This document shows, one piece after another, positions 47,438 to 60,714 of a stretch of DNA of 64,000 nucleotides. Position 1 is the stretch's first letter. Every line of letters starts with the position of its first letter. Source of the stretch: Schistosoma haematobium (lineage: Eukaryota; Platyhelminthes; Trematoda; Strigeidida; Schistosomatidae); the NCBI RefSeq assembly GCF_000699445.3, contig NC_067197.1, forward strand, positions 34,703,809 to 34,767,808, in the 5' to 3' direction. The notes beneath the pieces were generated by a model. That model was given only the letters and a program-made list of their open reading frames with translations, did not search any database and was not told the origin of the DNA. Both the position numbers and the translations under genes were made by a program.

Positions 47438-49114
47438 CTATGAATATTATGTTTTATTGAAGTAATCATAAAATGACACTCTATGTATGATAATATTTCA
47501 TTTAAATACATAAAAGAGGAACACTTTGACACCCGACATTCTTCACACCTGTTGTTAACATAGTAACTAAAATAAGAACATAAAGTACGGATAATTAAAA
47601 ACAATAATTACTTGAATCTGAACTTGTGTATGTATGTTTATGCAATGGATTACTTTGAATGCTATAAATATTAAATGATCTTTAGACAATAGGTAACTTT
47701 TAAAACAAATAAACTAACTTGTACATAATTACTAATTTAGCCTAGAATCTTTAACAAAAAAATTAGTCTCATTCTCTTAAACTTTAATAAAAACAATTTA
47801 TTGACTGATAAACTTTTTATTGTTGTCAATACTATTCTAGGTGTGAACTGTGAAATAATTTACAAGTTTTCTGTATGTTTTTATACTATAGACTTTGTAA
47901 ATATGACTTATTGATCTAATTGTCTGGAGAACGGATTACCAATATCTCAATGGTCTAGACCTACTGTCTACAAAATAATAGGTCAAGGTCTTTAGATTCC
48001 AAATAGATTATTAATAGAGTAGTCCCTGAGGAGAAAATTTATCTGTTTAATTATCTATTCAGTTAGATTAGTACCATTGTCATAGTTTTGTATTTTCATA
48101 ACTAAATAGTATTATAATGACATCTTGGATGGTTACAACTGATTGAATTGTTATACTGAAATAGTGAGGTTCATAAGATCAGAATTTTGCCCATTTAATC
48201 AGACTACTGGAAATGAGTATTTCACTATTTTACTTTTCCTATGTTCATTAGCTGAAGTTTGTAACGTAGATCTTGTGTTGCTCTTTCTTTTCAGAAAGGT
48301 GTATCTGCAATTGATATTCATTAAAGATTTAGTTACTAGTCATCTAATATCAGAAATTGAGGTGTACCAAGGTATTTATGTTATGAATGATGATCTATAC
48401 AACAGAAAACAGGTCACTAAGATAAACGAATCAAAGTCTGTTTGCAAATGGAAGAGGATACTCAACACATAAACACATGTAATTTACTGTTTACTTTATA
48501 GTTTATCTGTTATTAATATAGTTTTAGTGCTAATAAATGAAGAAGTCACGTGCTCATGATTTGGATGATATTAATGGATTAAAGTTTGCAAACAAGCTCT
48601 ATAGTAACTTCTCTTTACATTAAATTGGTGCTTTAGTAATTAATTAAATAAACAAACGATAATCCTAAAATAAAGCATCAATAGGATAGAAAAATTTTAA
48701 AAGTGTAATATATTGTCCAATCTATATAGATTGACGAAAGCATTACAGTTTTGATGTCGACAACATTACTTATGATCATTTTTAATTTCTGAAATGTTGA
48801 TTACATCCACGGTGAGGTAATTAGGTAGACCAATGTTCATAGCCAATTTCCTTTTTTTTGCATTCACAATATAAGAAAAATCCTGAAAAGTTCTTGATTC
48901 AAAATAGTAAATCGTAACAAACGAAATGACACTAGAAAAAGTAAGATTATTAACTCTTGAATATGAGGATGCATAATATATAGAATGAACACACACAAAT
49001 CTTGATCAAATCAAATCTGATATAAAGAGAATAAACTTAACATACTACTTCGGAATTCAATTGATATCTAATTAAGTAAGATAGTTAAACAGGCAAACCA
49101 AGCAACTCCAGTGC

Positions 49115-49117
<3 letters not shown>
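47438..49117. other. AT-rich non-coding DNA
   Basis: No convincing gene. A 109-codon frame at 48143-48472 is discussed under rejected items. Confidence 0.5.

Positions 49118-49118
<1 letters not shown>

Positions 49119-49160
<42 letters not shown>
49119..49160. repeat. (TA)n microsatellite
   Basis: About 21 units, ending exactly where the LINE reading frame begins. Confidence 0.95.
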
Positions 49161-49165
<5 letters not shown>

Positions 49166-50011
49166 GCCCACCAACAATTGAAGAGATCATCATGGCTATC
49201 AGACAAACCAAGAGTAGCAAAGCAGCAGAACCAGACAACATTCCAGCAGAGACATTGAAAGCAGATGTAGCGGTAACTGCAAAGATACTCCATATTCTCT
49301 TCAGCAAGATTTTGGATGAAGAACAAGTACCAACAGACTGGAAAGAAGGACTTCTGGTCAAAATACCAAAGAAAGGAGATCTTGGCAACTGTGATAGCTA
49401 CAGGGGCATTACTCTTCTCTCAATACTAGGAGAACTCTTCAACAGGGCATTATTAAACAGGATGAAGGACTTTGTAGACGCCTAACTTCGAGACCAATAA
49501 GCTGGATTCCGTAAGGATCGATCGTGGACAGACCAAATCTCAACACTACGGATAGTTGTGGATCAATCAGTAGAATGAAATTCATTACTCTACATCAACT
49601 TCATTGACTACGAGAAAGCGTTTGATAGCGTAGACAGGAAAACACTATGGATGCTTCTTCGACACTACGGAGTGATTGAGTAGATAGTCGACATCATACG
49701 GAATTCCTATGATGGATTAAATTGCAATTCCAGCGGAGGAAGAAATCAAGAAGGAGCACTGGATGTGGATAAGACACACATTGAGGAAACCATCCAACTG
49801 TGTCACAAGGCAAGCCTTCACTTGAAATCCTCAAGGCCAAAAGAGGGGAGAAAGACCAAAGAACAAATTACGCCAAGAAATTGAGATAGACATTAGAAGA
49901 ATGAACAACAAGTGGATATAACTAGAAAGAAAGGCTCAGGACAGAGTGGGTTGGAAAATGTTGGTTGGTGGCCTATGTTCCATCGGGAGTAACAGACGTT
50001 AGTAAGTAAGT
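49161..50011 (+). pseudogene. RTE-clade LINE (SR2-type) with large internal deletion
   Basis: The frame opening at 49161 encodes the N-terminal part of an RTE reverse transcriptase: IPAETLKAD, VPTDWKEGLL, KIPKKGDLGNC, SYRGITLLS, then (after a stop at about 49483) QAGFRKDRS and FIDYEKAFDSVDR. Near 49725 (YDGLNC) the sequence jumps to the extreme 3' end of the ORF (a KTH.EE..QLCHKA block, then RKAQDRVGW, MLVGGL and CSIGSN-like), so the catalytic YADD region is gone. Several stops interrupt it. It ends with the GTAA repeats (gttagtaagtaagtaac) typical of RTE 3' ends. Same family as 31018-31510. Confidence 0.85.
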
Positions 50012-50499
50012 AACATATATTTGTATACTTTAGATGAGGTCCTCTGTGTTGTGACTTTGTAAATAATGAAAATACGAAACACACTATTGAAATTCAATGA
50101 TAACTTCCTTTCTCAATGTTCATTCTTCTCCAGTATTCCAAATAGAACAAAAAACATACATAGTTGATTGGTAAATCGTAAATGTAATACCCAATGAAAC
50201 TTTCAATTTAGTCTCATATATGAAGACGATTTCGTGAATATCAATGAGTTCCTTGACCAACAAACAATCATCACAAATTCTGGAAAACAATGCCTTTTTA
50301 GAAAAAACAATAAAATAACTTCTTTTTCATGTTATTAATTTCATTATTTCCACAGATACTATCCAGAGTGTAAAACGTTTTATGCAGCAGACTATCAATA
50401 ACGCCATAGATCATGTGCTAGTAAAACTCATATCGTTTTTCTTATGTTTCATAAGTTACGAAAACGCATGATTTATTGAGGTGATCCTGAATACTTAAT

Positions 50500-50665
50500 C
50501 TTTACATATCGTTAGCTAATGGTTATCAAGAGAAGGCAGTGAGTAAGACCTCCCTGGCAGTGATTGTATGCACGTGGTCACTTCAGAGCATTTCGAGAGG
50601 GAGAGCTGACTCTCCCTACTTTCGGCTGTACCAGGCCATTTGGGGACTCATCTCTACATCGTCGT
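50500..50665. repeat. Unassigned GC-richer block
   Basis: Includes cgagagggagagctgactc and ttcggctgtaccaggcc. The composition suggests a retroelement fragment. No second copy in the window. Confidence 0.35.
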
Positions 50666-52005
50666 CATATATAATTTATCTCATTAATATTGATTAATTT
50701 CTAATTTTAAGTTGCACATTACTGTATTGTTTTATAAATATATTCATAATAAAATTTTGCTAATATAATAGACTGTTTCCGATTATTCTGTTCCAACTTT
50801 TAACTACTATTTTGTTTTAAACTTGTACGAGATCACGGAATAGTGATATTATCATTCAGATGCATAACTTTTGATCAGCTATGTTCTATTATTTAAAAAG
50901 TATCGCATGAAAATCTTTTTCATCACTATTGACAGATACTCTGAATTTATGATTTACATGTATACAATACACAATGATTTAATTGGCAGATATTTCCAGC
51001 CAATTATACATATATCTATCTAAAAAATAAATAAACAAACAAACATATGAGTACAGTTTATAGACAATTGGATACTGTTTTAGACAGACTGGCAACAAAC
51101 AGTTTACTTTGTATTTTTACATTTAAGAAATATTACAAATAAACAACTTGTCTTCAAAAAAAAATCAAATCAAGCGTCTTCATAATTTTACCATTGGATT
51201 TTAAGTTGTTTTCTTTTTAATTCATCACGTGTATCTAAAGTCAAATCTCTGTAGTAATCACTTTTATAACCCTTAAATATTCTTCTGATGATAAAGTATC
51301 ATTTCGCCATATTACTAAAGTAACTTCACACTTTAATTATAAAAAAACATGAGATACTTTAAAGATATTAATTGCCTATCCCTTTTATACTTAAATCATA
51401 GAGAAAAGAATTTTTATTGTGGTGGGGATTAAAAAGTCAATAAACTCTAACCAACCTGGTTACATTCCGTATCATACTTTGTATTTTTATATATGAAAGC
51501 ATGTTACTACTGGTCTGAATTTCTGCTAACCTTAAGTAAAAACACACATTCATAGTTGTGTATGTCTTATAATATTCCAACCAAGTGAGTGTGTGGGAAA
51601 GAGAGAGAGAGAGAAAGACAGAATGACAGGCGTAAAAATTTCAGAAAAAAATAATATTTAATGTGGGTGGGCCGATAAATAATAAAAGTCAAATGGAAGG
51701 GGGGAACAAATAAATGAATATTCGAAATGGCTTTTATTAAATAAATTAATCCCCCTTCGGTCACATACATACTGCTGATAAATATATGTAAAAGCAATTA
51801 AAAAAAGGCAATAATACGATATTCTCAGCCGATAACATAATACATTATGAAATAAATTCTTGCCATATTCACTAAATTAAATCGGAGGATAGAAAAGAGG
51901 AAATATACCGCACATTCTCACACCTTTTAATTATCATGGAAAAATAATCATCTATCTTATTTTGACAAGAAAACTTAAATATATGGTGATTAATAATAAT
52001 AAATA
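50666..52005. other. AT-rich non-coding DNA upstream of a candidate promoter
   Basis: No gene recognised. Contains a GA tract near 51600. Confidence 0.5.
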
Positions 52006-52009
52006 GAAG

Positions 52010-52036
52010 TGACGTCACAATTTGTCTGTTATAAAG
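52010..52036 (+). promoter_or_regulatory. Candidate promoter: CRE plus TATA box
   Basis: A perfect palindromic CRE, TGACGTCA, at 52010-52017 is followed by TATAAAG at 52030-52036. This spacing is usual for cAMP/CREB-responsive TATA promoters. Transcription would start near 52060, where a TCAG initiator-like string lies (about 52069). Each element can occur by chance in a window of this size; the pair together with the downstream donor makes a stronger case. Confidence 0.4.
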
Positions 52037-52059
52037 ATGAAGTAAAGAAATTCTAGTTT

Positions 52060-52181
52060 TGGTTATTTTCAGATCAATCCAACATAGTCAATCACATACT
52101 GCTAATGTGTTTTTCAATAATTTAAACTTAGCATTTTTGAAAAGCTGTTTAAAAATCAATCTGCTTATTCTTTCATTGCTG
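52060..52181 (+). other. Candidate non-coding first exon
   Basis: Runs from the predicted start to a strong donor, tgctg/GTAAGTAA, at 52182. No long open frame is contained, so it would be 5' UTR. The next strong acceptor on this strand that leads into an open frame is at 63631. The link is an inference. Confidence 0.3.
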
Positions 52182-53440
52182 GTAAGTAATATTTACAGTA
52201 TTTAATTACTGTTTTTAAATTGATGGTTCATAAGTAGTAGGTTATCAGTAATATGATATATATTGAATTATTATCTACTTCATTCGCTATAAAAAGAATG
52301 TTCTACAGATGAAGTGAAGTTTCAATGTAAAGTAGATAGAATTAGCCTAGATTTCTCATTAGTTCTGAATCGTTTGGATTCAAACAGTTCTTTGAATATT
52401 TGAAAGAACCTTAATTTGTTTCAGTTAAATGTCGAATGGGTAGGACCAATGAAAAATAAGATATATATTAAATGTATGTATCATTTATAAGTAGTCTATT
52501 AATTGAATGTCTAAATAGTTTTGATACAAATCTTCGGTGATCATAGTAATATTCTTAATTATATACTTTGAGAATCAAATAAATTGTTTCTTAAGTAATA
52601 CAATGATGTCCAATTTAAATTTAAATTCAGCCAATTAAGCGTCGATTATAAAATGACAGATAGATTAAGTTGGACATTTGCTCTGAACTAGTTCTAACAT
52701 AGCTATTTTTCCCTAAGTTTATGTTTAAAAACACTTCAATGCACTGTATATGAGCATAATATTAACACCATGAAACATTCTTGATCGATATAGCCAATAA
52801 TTATTTATATATAAAATAGATCTGAAGTAATCAGTTTCCTACTCTCTTTGATTGACTCTCTGACTTTAAAAGCAATCCTTCACTTATATTTACATTGGTT
52901 TATGGAAAACAGAAAGTACGGATTGTTATTCAAGTGTATGATTCCAGGAACATTTTTATTCTCTTAATGTTCCACATTATAATGAATTGTAATATATTTA
53001 TCTTTCATGATCAATTAGAGATCTAATCAGGACCAGAAAGTAGACCAGGATATTGTGGCTTATTTATATATTTTATTTCTATCTAGATTTCAACTAAACA
53101 TTTAGTCTATCTATTTATTATTGAAAATTCACGTAAACTACGTTTTCTGACTAAATTTTGAATAAGTGATAGTATTAAAGCCGATGAAATTATAATTTGG
53201 TTCAGTTCCTTCCTTGGTTCTTCACCTGCCTTTTGCAATGCAACTATTTTAAAAATAAGAATATACAGGGCACCCAGGTTAACTATAAACTTATATATAT
53301 TCGATAAGTTTACGGAAAATGATTTGAGTTTTCTATTTTTAAATTTCTCATGACTATTATATTGGTGAATATTTTCTAGTCTGATAATTGTTTTTATTAT
53401 ATCATCTTATGTAAAATCAAACAATAATATATATTTTATT
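52182..53440. other. AT-rich non-coding DNA, possible intron
   Basis: No exon-like frame or repeat recognised. Confidence 0.4.
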
Positions 53441-53444
53441 ATCA

Positions 53445-53650
53445 GTATACGTTTGTGGAGATTGTTGAGTTTTGATTGAGATCATGAATTGATCAGTGTT
53501 AGACCACTATTGAAAACTTAGAAATACTGAACGGCTGTTTGATCCTAGTACGGGACTCCTCAGCAGTACACATCTACGATTCCACACAAGGTCCTAGATT
53601 CGGATCTCATGTGTTGGATCTAAGGTTGATCTATTCATGATCTCAGTCAA
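53445..53650. repeat. Family H SINE, inverted pair
   Basis: Left arm on the minus strand: tttgtggagattg tail, gattgagatcatgaattg, hammerhead (CTGAGGA, GATCAAA in place of GAAA). Right arm on the plus strand is only the last 40 bases (ctaaggttgatctattcatg). The B box region between is decayed. Confidence 0.7.
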
Positions 53651-53896
53651 AATACATTTTATTGTTTGTTAATTCGTAGTGGATTGGTCAACTTATGCTC
53701 TGATTAAAATTATTTTTAACACCATTAACCTTATCTGTATACATAAAATGTGTTGCTAATAAAACCTGTTTCAGGCTATCTACTTACTTCGCATATACTT
53801 CATTTAAGTAAGACAATTTCAAGGTTATAAAATCGACTTTGAAATAAACCATTTAAATGATTGAAATCGAAGATAGTGCAGGAACTTTACAGACAG

Positions 53897-54165
53897 CAGT
53901 CCTAAATAACAATGTGAAGATAAAGGTTAATAACATCAAGGGAATTTAAAACTTCACCCCATTGCACAAGCAAGCGGCTATCAGGACTCAGTAGCTAAGT
54001 GAATAACGCGATGATGTTTGGAGCGAAGGGTACTGGATTCGAGTCACAGATTGAAAATCTACTACAGAATGCAGGTACACCCAGCTGATGAGTCTCAACT
54101 AAGATGAAATATGCGTCCTGGATTCCACTATTACTCACTCACTATCTTTGCTTTGCAAACAACAG
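53897..54165 (+). repeat. SM-alpha-type SINE
   Basis: A box in gtagctaagtgaataacg, B box (tggattcgagtcac), hammerhead with acccag CTGATGA gtctcaactaagat GAAA tgcGTC ctggat. Stem I is kept (cccag with ctgg plus neighbours) and stem II weak. The upstream caccccattgcacaag is the usual SM-alpha 5' flank. Confidence 0.85.
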
Positions 54166-54317
54166 TTCTCAATAAATATTTTAACCGACTGAAAGATACT
54201 TTTATTAAAGAAAATCATTACCAACATAAACTTTATTAATTCCATATTTTCATGTATTTTCTACATATATATTGTGATGGTGGAAAAGATTTGTAGCTCA
54301 GGTGGATGATTTTAATG

Positions 54318-54469
54318 AAGTTTTATTCGCTGAGCTGGATGGTTTGGTCGTGGAGCTTTCATCGTTCTTCTGAACAGTATCATCAGTCTGAAGTTTGTGT
54401 TGATGATGTTGTTCAGAAGAACGATTTAAGCTCCACAACCAAACCATCCAGCTCAAAGAACAAAACTCC
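54318..54469. repeat. Long imperfect palindrome (arms about 58 bases)
   Basis: 54318-54375 and 54410-54469 are reverse complements with a few mismatches; the arms share gagctggatggtttgg/ccaaaccatccagctc and cgttcttctgaaca/tgttcagaagaacg. The 34-base loop also contains partial symmetry (catcagtctgaag, tgatgatg). Overlapping frames on both strands are products of the symmetry. It resembles a fold-back element; family unknown. Confidence 0.8.
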
Positions 54470-54474
54470 ATCAA

Positions 54475-55117
54475 TATATATAACCAATTCAAAGAAAGTT
54501 ATCATTTATTCAAAATTACATTAAATCATATAAACAAATTCAGTTTAATATTATGCAACACAAAATGTAAATATATTTTTTAATATTTTCGAAGATATTT
54601 CATTTAGACAACAACAAAATGTTTACATTTAAACAAAACAGGTATCCAATTCACTTAATGTTGTTTTACTTGTATCTTTCCATTAGGTATCCAATAGAAA
54701 ACAAAAAACAAAAACGAAATTAATTTGTATTTATATAAAGTTAAGAAAACAAATTTAAATCATACTTTTCTTCAAATGACATATTGTTTGTTTTAAAAAA
54801 AGCACCATCCAATCTACATAGATACTCGCAATTGATTCTGTCTTCTCTGTTTGTTTGTTTGTTTGTTTTTTAATTCTTTAATGAAGACGAATATTTTGAT
54901 ACATTCATCTATCAACTTACACATACAGGTAGAATATATAAACAAAGAGGTATATTAATAATAAAATGTCAAAATATCAAAATAAACCTACATAGTTGAA
55001 ATATGAATGTGGTGTGCTGAAATGATAGGAGAAAAAAAAATTGACATTAATAATCGATCATGAAATTGTTGGTTGATTTACATGATTTGGTATAATAACA
55101 ATAAATATTAATGTAAG
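54475..55117. other. AT-rich non-coding DNA
   Basis: A GTTT tract lies near 54848-54868. No gene recognised. Confidence 0.5.
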
Positions 55118-55450
55118 TGTTTGTAGAGATGGTTGAATTTTATGATCCGTGTCACAATAGAATGATCTTTGTTAGTTAAACAATAAAAACATGGAATCGT
55201 TGAACAACTGTTTCATCCTAGTATGAAAATTCTCAGGATTGTACATTTACTACCTCACCAGGGATCGGGTCTGATCACTGACCTTGAACTCACTGATTAA
55301 AGCGTCTACGTTCGATCAATTCATGATATTCAGTGACCATCATCCAACCAGTGAATGCCAGCTCAGTGGTTATACGCTTGATAAGAGATGTGAAGGTTCT
55401 AGATTCAATCCCCACTGAAGGTAAATGAATACGAACCTTTGTTTAGTTTC
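55118..55450. repeat. Highly diverged family H SINE pair
   Basis: tttgtagagatggttg and ttcatcctagtatgaaaattctcag match the minus-strand tail and hammerhead. ccagctcagtggttatacg and gaaggttctagattcaatcc match the plus-strand A and B boxes. Both are too diverged to fix edges. Confidence 0.5.
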
Positions 55451-57000
55451 ATATTAGGATGAAATATATGTTCTGTGGCTCTTACTTTTCAATAGTTGCC
55501 TAGCAAATATTATTCCGCTATGTAAACTACGAAATAATAATAATTGTCATCATTATTGTTATTATCCTTTTTTCATCATTAAGGAAGACTGAAACGAACA
55601 CATCGATTTCGTCTGCTGTTGATAACCTTCTAATAAGAAAACGACATACCGACCACCTACAAATCTTATGCAGTTATCTAGAGTGTATTAATAACTTTAA
55701 ATATGTCCGTAGTCAATGAAGGAAAACATAAATTTACAACAGTAGAAGTATCTATGAATGGATTGCATCATGTAAACACAATTAATACATAATTATTTTT
55801 AGTAGACTAAGAAGTTGAACCTAAAATAAAACATGTCAGATGACTGACATCATGGTTTTCATCTCAATAATCATTTTTATTATTAAAAGCATTATTATTA
55901 GAGATAGTCAAATTGATCGTTAGTTTTTACAATAAATAAAGTGTATACCTACAGCTTAATTACATGATTACATAATAAAATACACTCTGAATTATTTCTT
56001 TTTATTACTATCTCATAAAACGGATATGACTTTTCTTATTCTATTGATTACCGAAATGAAAATTTTTCATTTATCGTATTCTATCTGTATATAAGATTAA
56101 ATGTCCATTGCTTTCTGACTTGAATACACAATCCTTCTATTTAGAAAAAATGCTCATAGATTTATGAGAATCGAACAATTAGAGAAACCAAAGACCGTAG
56201 ATGAATGTGTACATTTGCATCAAAGAACAAATTTTACTTATAATGATTAATAGTAATACCTTGTATAATTTTAACTATTTAGTACTCTCTACTGACTAAT
56301 CAATAACTTATTTCATAAGTACGAGTTATAAATATTGTAGTATCAAAACATTCTGATTAACATATACAACATAATACGTTCTTACTGATGACGCTTTTAT
56401 TCATGAATACTAAACTAGATTCGAACAAAACTGTTATTGTATTGAATAAAACAGATTTGTAGATGAGATAATAAATACTTAGAAACACACAGTGTTTTAC
56501 AATATTTCCATTCCAACTTATATATATATAGGAAATGGTGGCTTAGTCACAAATGAGCAGTGATAATGTATAGAATATGGTCATGGAAATATTCATGTTA
56601 GGAATGTATATCCTAGAGATATGAATAAGTATCTTGATTGACTTATATACTGACAGCGACTATGTAAAATAATGATATGATTTAAAAACATTTGAATTTT
56701 GATATGATATGAATTCTAAATTCAATGAATCATTGAAAACAAGATAGTACTGAATGGGTGTACAGTCTTAACGTGTAATTTTTCAACATTGAATGTCCAC
56801 GAGATAAATCAAAATAGGTCCAGGTTATTCAGGTCTTACAATGACTATGACACCTTTAAACTAATGATTAAATATTGTTAATAAGTTTCAAACTTGAGTG
56901 ACACCATTACTTAATGTTATATGATTTCCAATGGATTATTTTAGTTCTGAGTGAAAAACAATTGAATATAGATCGACTTTTTAAATAGGAAGAATAATCA
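55451..57000. other. AT-rich non-coding DNA
   Basis: No gene recognised. Confidence 0.5.
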
Positions 57001-57365
57001 GTCAGTTAGCTACAACATAGGACCAGGCACATATATTCATCGGTCCAAGTTGCCATACCTCATTAACACAACAAGATAAACACCGAATTCACAGCAGTAA
57101 TTAACTCAATGATTGTAATATATCAAAGAAAGATTGCATATAAGGACATAATACAGTAAGAAAAAGTTAGTTGGTAAAAAGAAAGGTATAAATTAAATTT
57201 ACTCTCATAGTTTAAGGGAAGACAGAGAATGTATACACCGATGCCATTGTGATTGATCCTGAGCCATGTCACCCAGAGTCTCCAATCATTGGTTATGATA
57301 GTCATGCGGACCCCAACCACGTAGTCTGCATCTAGACTAGAAGTTAATGACTTCAAGGAATAATA
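57001..57365 (-). pseudogene. LINE 3' end fragment, same family as 60715-61525
   Basis: On the minus strand, 57365 to about 57225 encodes SLKSLTSSL and a decayed GWGP-type block, then WRLWVTWL.INHNG, corresponding to the last residues of an RTE-like ORF. The 3' UTR follows down to 57001 and ends with a sequence (cagttagctacaacat on the plus strand) matching the end at 60717. The copy is 5'-truncated and diverged. Confidence 0.6.
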
Positions 57366-60250
57366 GAACATATATGATTTCAAAATATAGTGTTTGTTAA
57401 CAATACAATAAAATAGGTCATATGTGAAAATAAACTGACAACCTGTTTAACATTTATAATGATTAAATGACTTGTTAGCTTTTATTTTAAATGAGGCGGA
57501 AATTTCGGCACAATAAAATAATGTATACATCAAAAACATTGTGTTAAACTAAAAAAGAAACATTACTAATATGAAAGTACACAAGCGATTTTATATAGTA
57601 GATGAAGTGTTTTCATTGAATAAACATGACAATAAAAGGAAGTTATATGACAGGTACATATCTAAACATATACATACCCCTTATACTTGATAAGAACAGT
57701 TTATTGTTGTTTTTTCCCCATTGATTGTTGTTATTGTTTATAGTAAAATAAAAAGTCAAGAATGATTTTCACACTTTCACACCTTATATCACATTGATCA
57801 GTTAAGAAGAATCAAGATATACCCTATAAACAAGTTTTTCTGACTCTCACTTTCTCTCTCTCTCTGTGTGTATGTGGGTGGGTTTTCATAAGCAATCTTT
57901 TCTACCCTTATGTTTGTCTTCCTTTTTATTTATTTTGATCTGCCAACATTTAGAGATTTTCTTTTGTGTTCATAAAAATATATACTGTAGAAAGCAAAAA
58001 CCCCTACATAAACAATATAACAACATGTAGGTAAACATTATTGATTTAATATTAATATTAGTATCACTGTCATTATACCGTCAAAATGTTATAATGAGGT
58101 CATTCTCATATTTTATCCTTTATTTATTTAAATACTGATAACTGATTGTTTTTGATGAGTCAAAAAATGACAAGGATAAAGGTAAACACCTTCATAAGAT
58201 GTTTCATCGAAACATTTCTATTTACAAACTTTTGTCCTAACAATGTGACATAAATGAAGAAGTATATACATTTGATCTGGTTCTCACTTATTATGATTAT
58301 GTAAATAAACCGTCAAATAGCAAACAATTACTGAAGAAAAATGAATATAATAATGAAGAGATGAGTACTAAGGAAAACAATAAACAATTGACACATATCC
58401 TAACCGACCACTACTAGTTAGCTAGATTGTGGTTACTTTATATACTGGTGGATTGGAACCAGGTTAATCAGAAAAAAAGTATTAACTGTGTTTGAATACT
58501 GGTAATGTTCAAATTAGTTTCAACAGGTGACAAGACCTATTTAATCTCTTCTAAATAAAAGCTAAACTTATCATTCTTCCTAATACACTATGCTGTTTTT
58601 TTCTTCTTTAAAATAAAACTTAGTAAATTATCAGTTTGAAGATAGTTGTAAGGTATTCACACCGAAATTTTCGGTTATTTTACAATGCTAGATTGTATTC
58701 CTTACCTCATAAGCAAAACTAATGGTAATTACAACCAAGATGTTAGTCAAAATCGAGAAATGTTCGATTAAATGATTCATTGTGAATATGAAGTTAAGGG
58801 TTAAGAAAAAATAAAGATTGCTATTGAAAGTAGAATAGGGGATCGGTCGTTTTTTTTAATGATTTACCTAAATTCAGTGTAAAGCATCAATCATCTTCAA
58901 TAATCAGAGGTTGCTTGGGTGATCTGCCTAGATCCGTTCGTTACTAAATACGGTCATAGTTTTTGATATTTTGAAATAGTTTTACCTAATTAGTTATATT
59001 TCTTGACTTAAAGTCTATTGTAATACTAAGTATTCTAAAACTGAAATGAAGGTATTTTAGTGATTCATACATTTCATACATCCATACATTTTTTTGGTGG
59101 AATGAGACACCATCACATTGAAATCAACACAAAAAATAATAATACTAACCCTCTATAGGGATATGACTTAACATCTATATGTAATGAGAAAACAGTTTTC
59201 ATAATATAGAAATTACTCTTAAATATTTTGCAATGATATGTATTTTGTAATTGAAGCATTAAATCTTGTAATGACCATCCAACGCTTTCAGAGTTTTAAT
59301 GTCGGTCTAATAATTATCGATTCATAATCCCAAAAAAAGATTTATTTATTCATTTTCTTCAATTGTCTTATTGTCACTATCCAAAAATTGGTTTCCATAG
59401 TATTATTTGAAATATCATACTTAATATTTGTAAAAATCATAATAGCAAATATATTTTGTTATGGACCAATATTTGTAGTTGTTAAAATATACTTCTGAAT
59501 GATAATAACACAAATTACTTAGTAAGTGTATATGTAAATGTTAGTAAATAAAATAGGTCAGTTTCCCCTCTGATCATATTCTAATTACACAGAGTGAAAG
59601 TAAACTAAACGGAAGTAGAAATATATATTCAATTGAATAGTCTGTTGTGATTGACTTAGATTAAGGATGGTATTCAATATGTACTGACATCAACTTTCTA
59701 TTCTATTGAGAAGTAGTTACATTAGTTTTAAATGACTGACTATGTATGTTTACTCATAAATAATAAATAAGATGGGCTATTGAAATTTTTACAAACCACG
59801 GTTAATGAGGTTGATTCATATTAAGATAGAAACCGTTGTCACTGATTAAATAAAATAATTATCACTTTTTATCACTAATCGACTGAAGAATATCATGTGA
59901 TCCGTTACATTATATCACTTTCACCATGTATGTTCCGGAGTTCAAAACCTTAGTGGTATCCTGAATGTATACTACTGAGAGATTCTATATTAAAAGGATA
60001 CAAATATATGGTGTCCAGTGTTTCCACATATGATATCAGATTGTGGCAATAACCATCTTTAAAAAATATTTCTTTGCAACTGAATTACATCTTCATGATT
60101 TAGTATTAAAACAACAAAGTGTTTTCTTTTGCTTCTGTTTACTTTACCAAGGCTCTTTTAACACTTACATTACATTTAATAAAGTGTACAAAATCTCTAA
60201 AGTATTGCACACCCTTTTTCACCTTTGTATATAAGTAACCTCATATGTAT
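57366..60250. other. AT-rich non-coding DNA with faint SINE traces
   Basis: Two faint family H remnants in plus orientation: 59275-59335 (accatccaacgctttc, cgattcataatccc) and 59935-60050 (ctactgagagattct, gtccagtgtttcc). No gene recognised. Confidence 0.4.
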
Positions 60251-60714
60251 TCAAGTATTTTATGTTTCGATATATTTGGTAAATGTATATTTATTGATTT
60301 GGCACCAGATTGTCTAGTCTGTTAGTAAATCAATTATGCCGTTAGTAATTAAACGATTGAGTAAAAATATTTGCACAGAGTTAGTATCAACAGTGAATTA
60401 ATTAAAAGAATTTCGAGTGAACACATATAAAATGAAAATCCATTACAAATGTATTAAACACGTAAGAATAACTAAATAAAAACACTATATTTATTCTTTT
60501 GTAAGTTAACTACTATTGTATGCATCTGTTGGCATGTAATATCTTGGTATGTATATGAATTTACTAATAGTATACATTATTTGTATTGATATATATAGTC
60601 AAGATTCATTTATTCAATGTTACTGATAATGATAATTTTGTGAAGTTCATAACGTTTCGGATTTAGAAGTCATTTTATTAAAATAAAGCCGAATTCAATT
60701 GCTTGACAGTTAAA

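Noticed and set aside
48143..48472. 109-codon plus-strand frame, hydrophobic middle
   Set aside because: No motif, no good splice or promoter signals that support the whole frame, and the composition matches its AT-rich surroundings. A frame of this length can arise by chance in 64 kb read in six frames.
49111..49388. IYIYIY-rich frames at the TA tract
   Set aside because: Products of the (TA)n microsatellite; only the part from 49161 on the plus strand is real LINE coding sequence.
54298..54524. Two frames on opposite strands with similar proteins
   Set aside because: The similarity follows from the palindrome at 54318-54469; neither is a gene.
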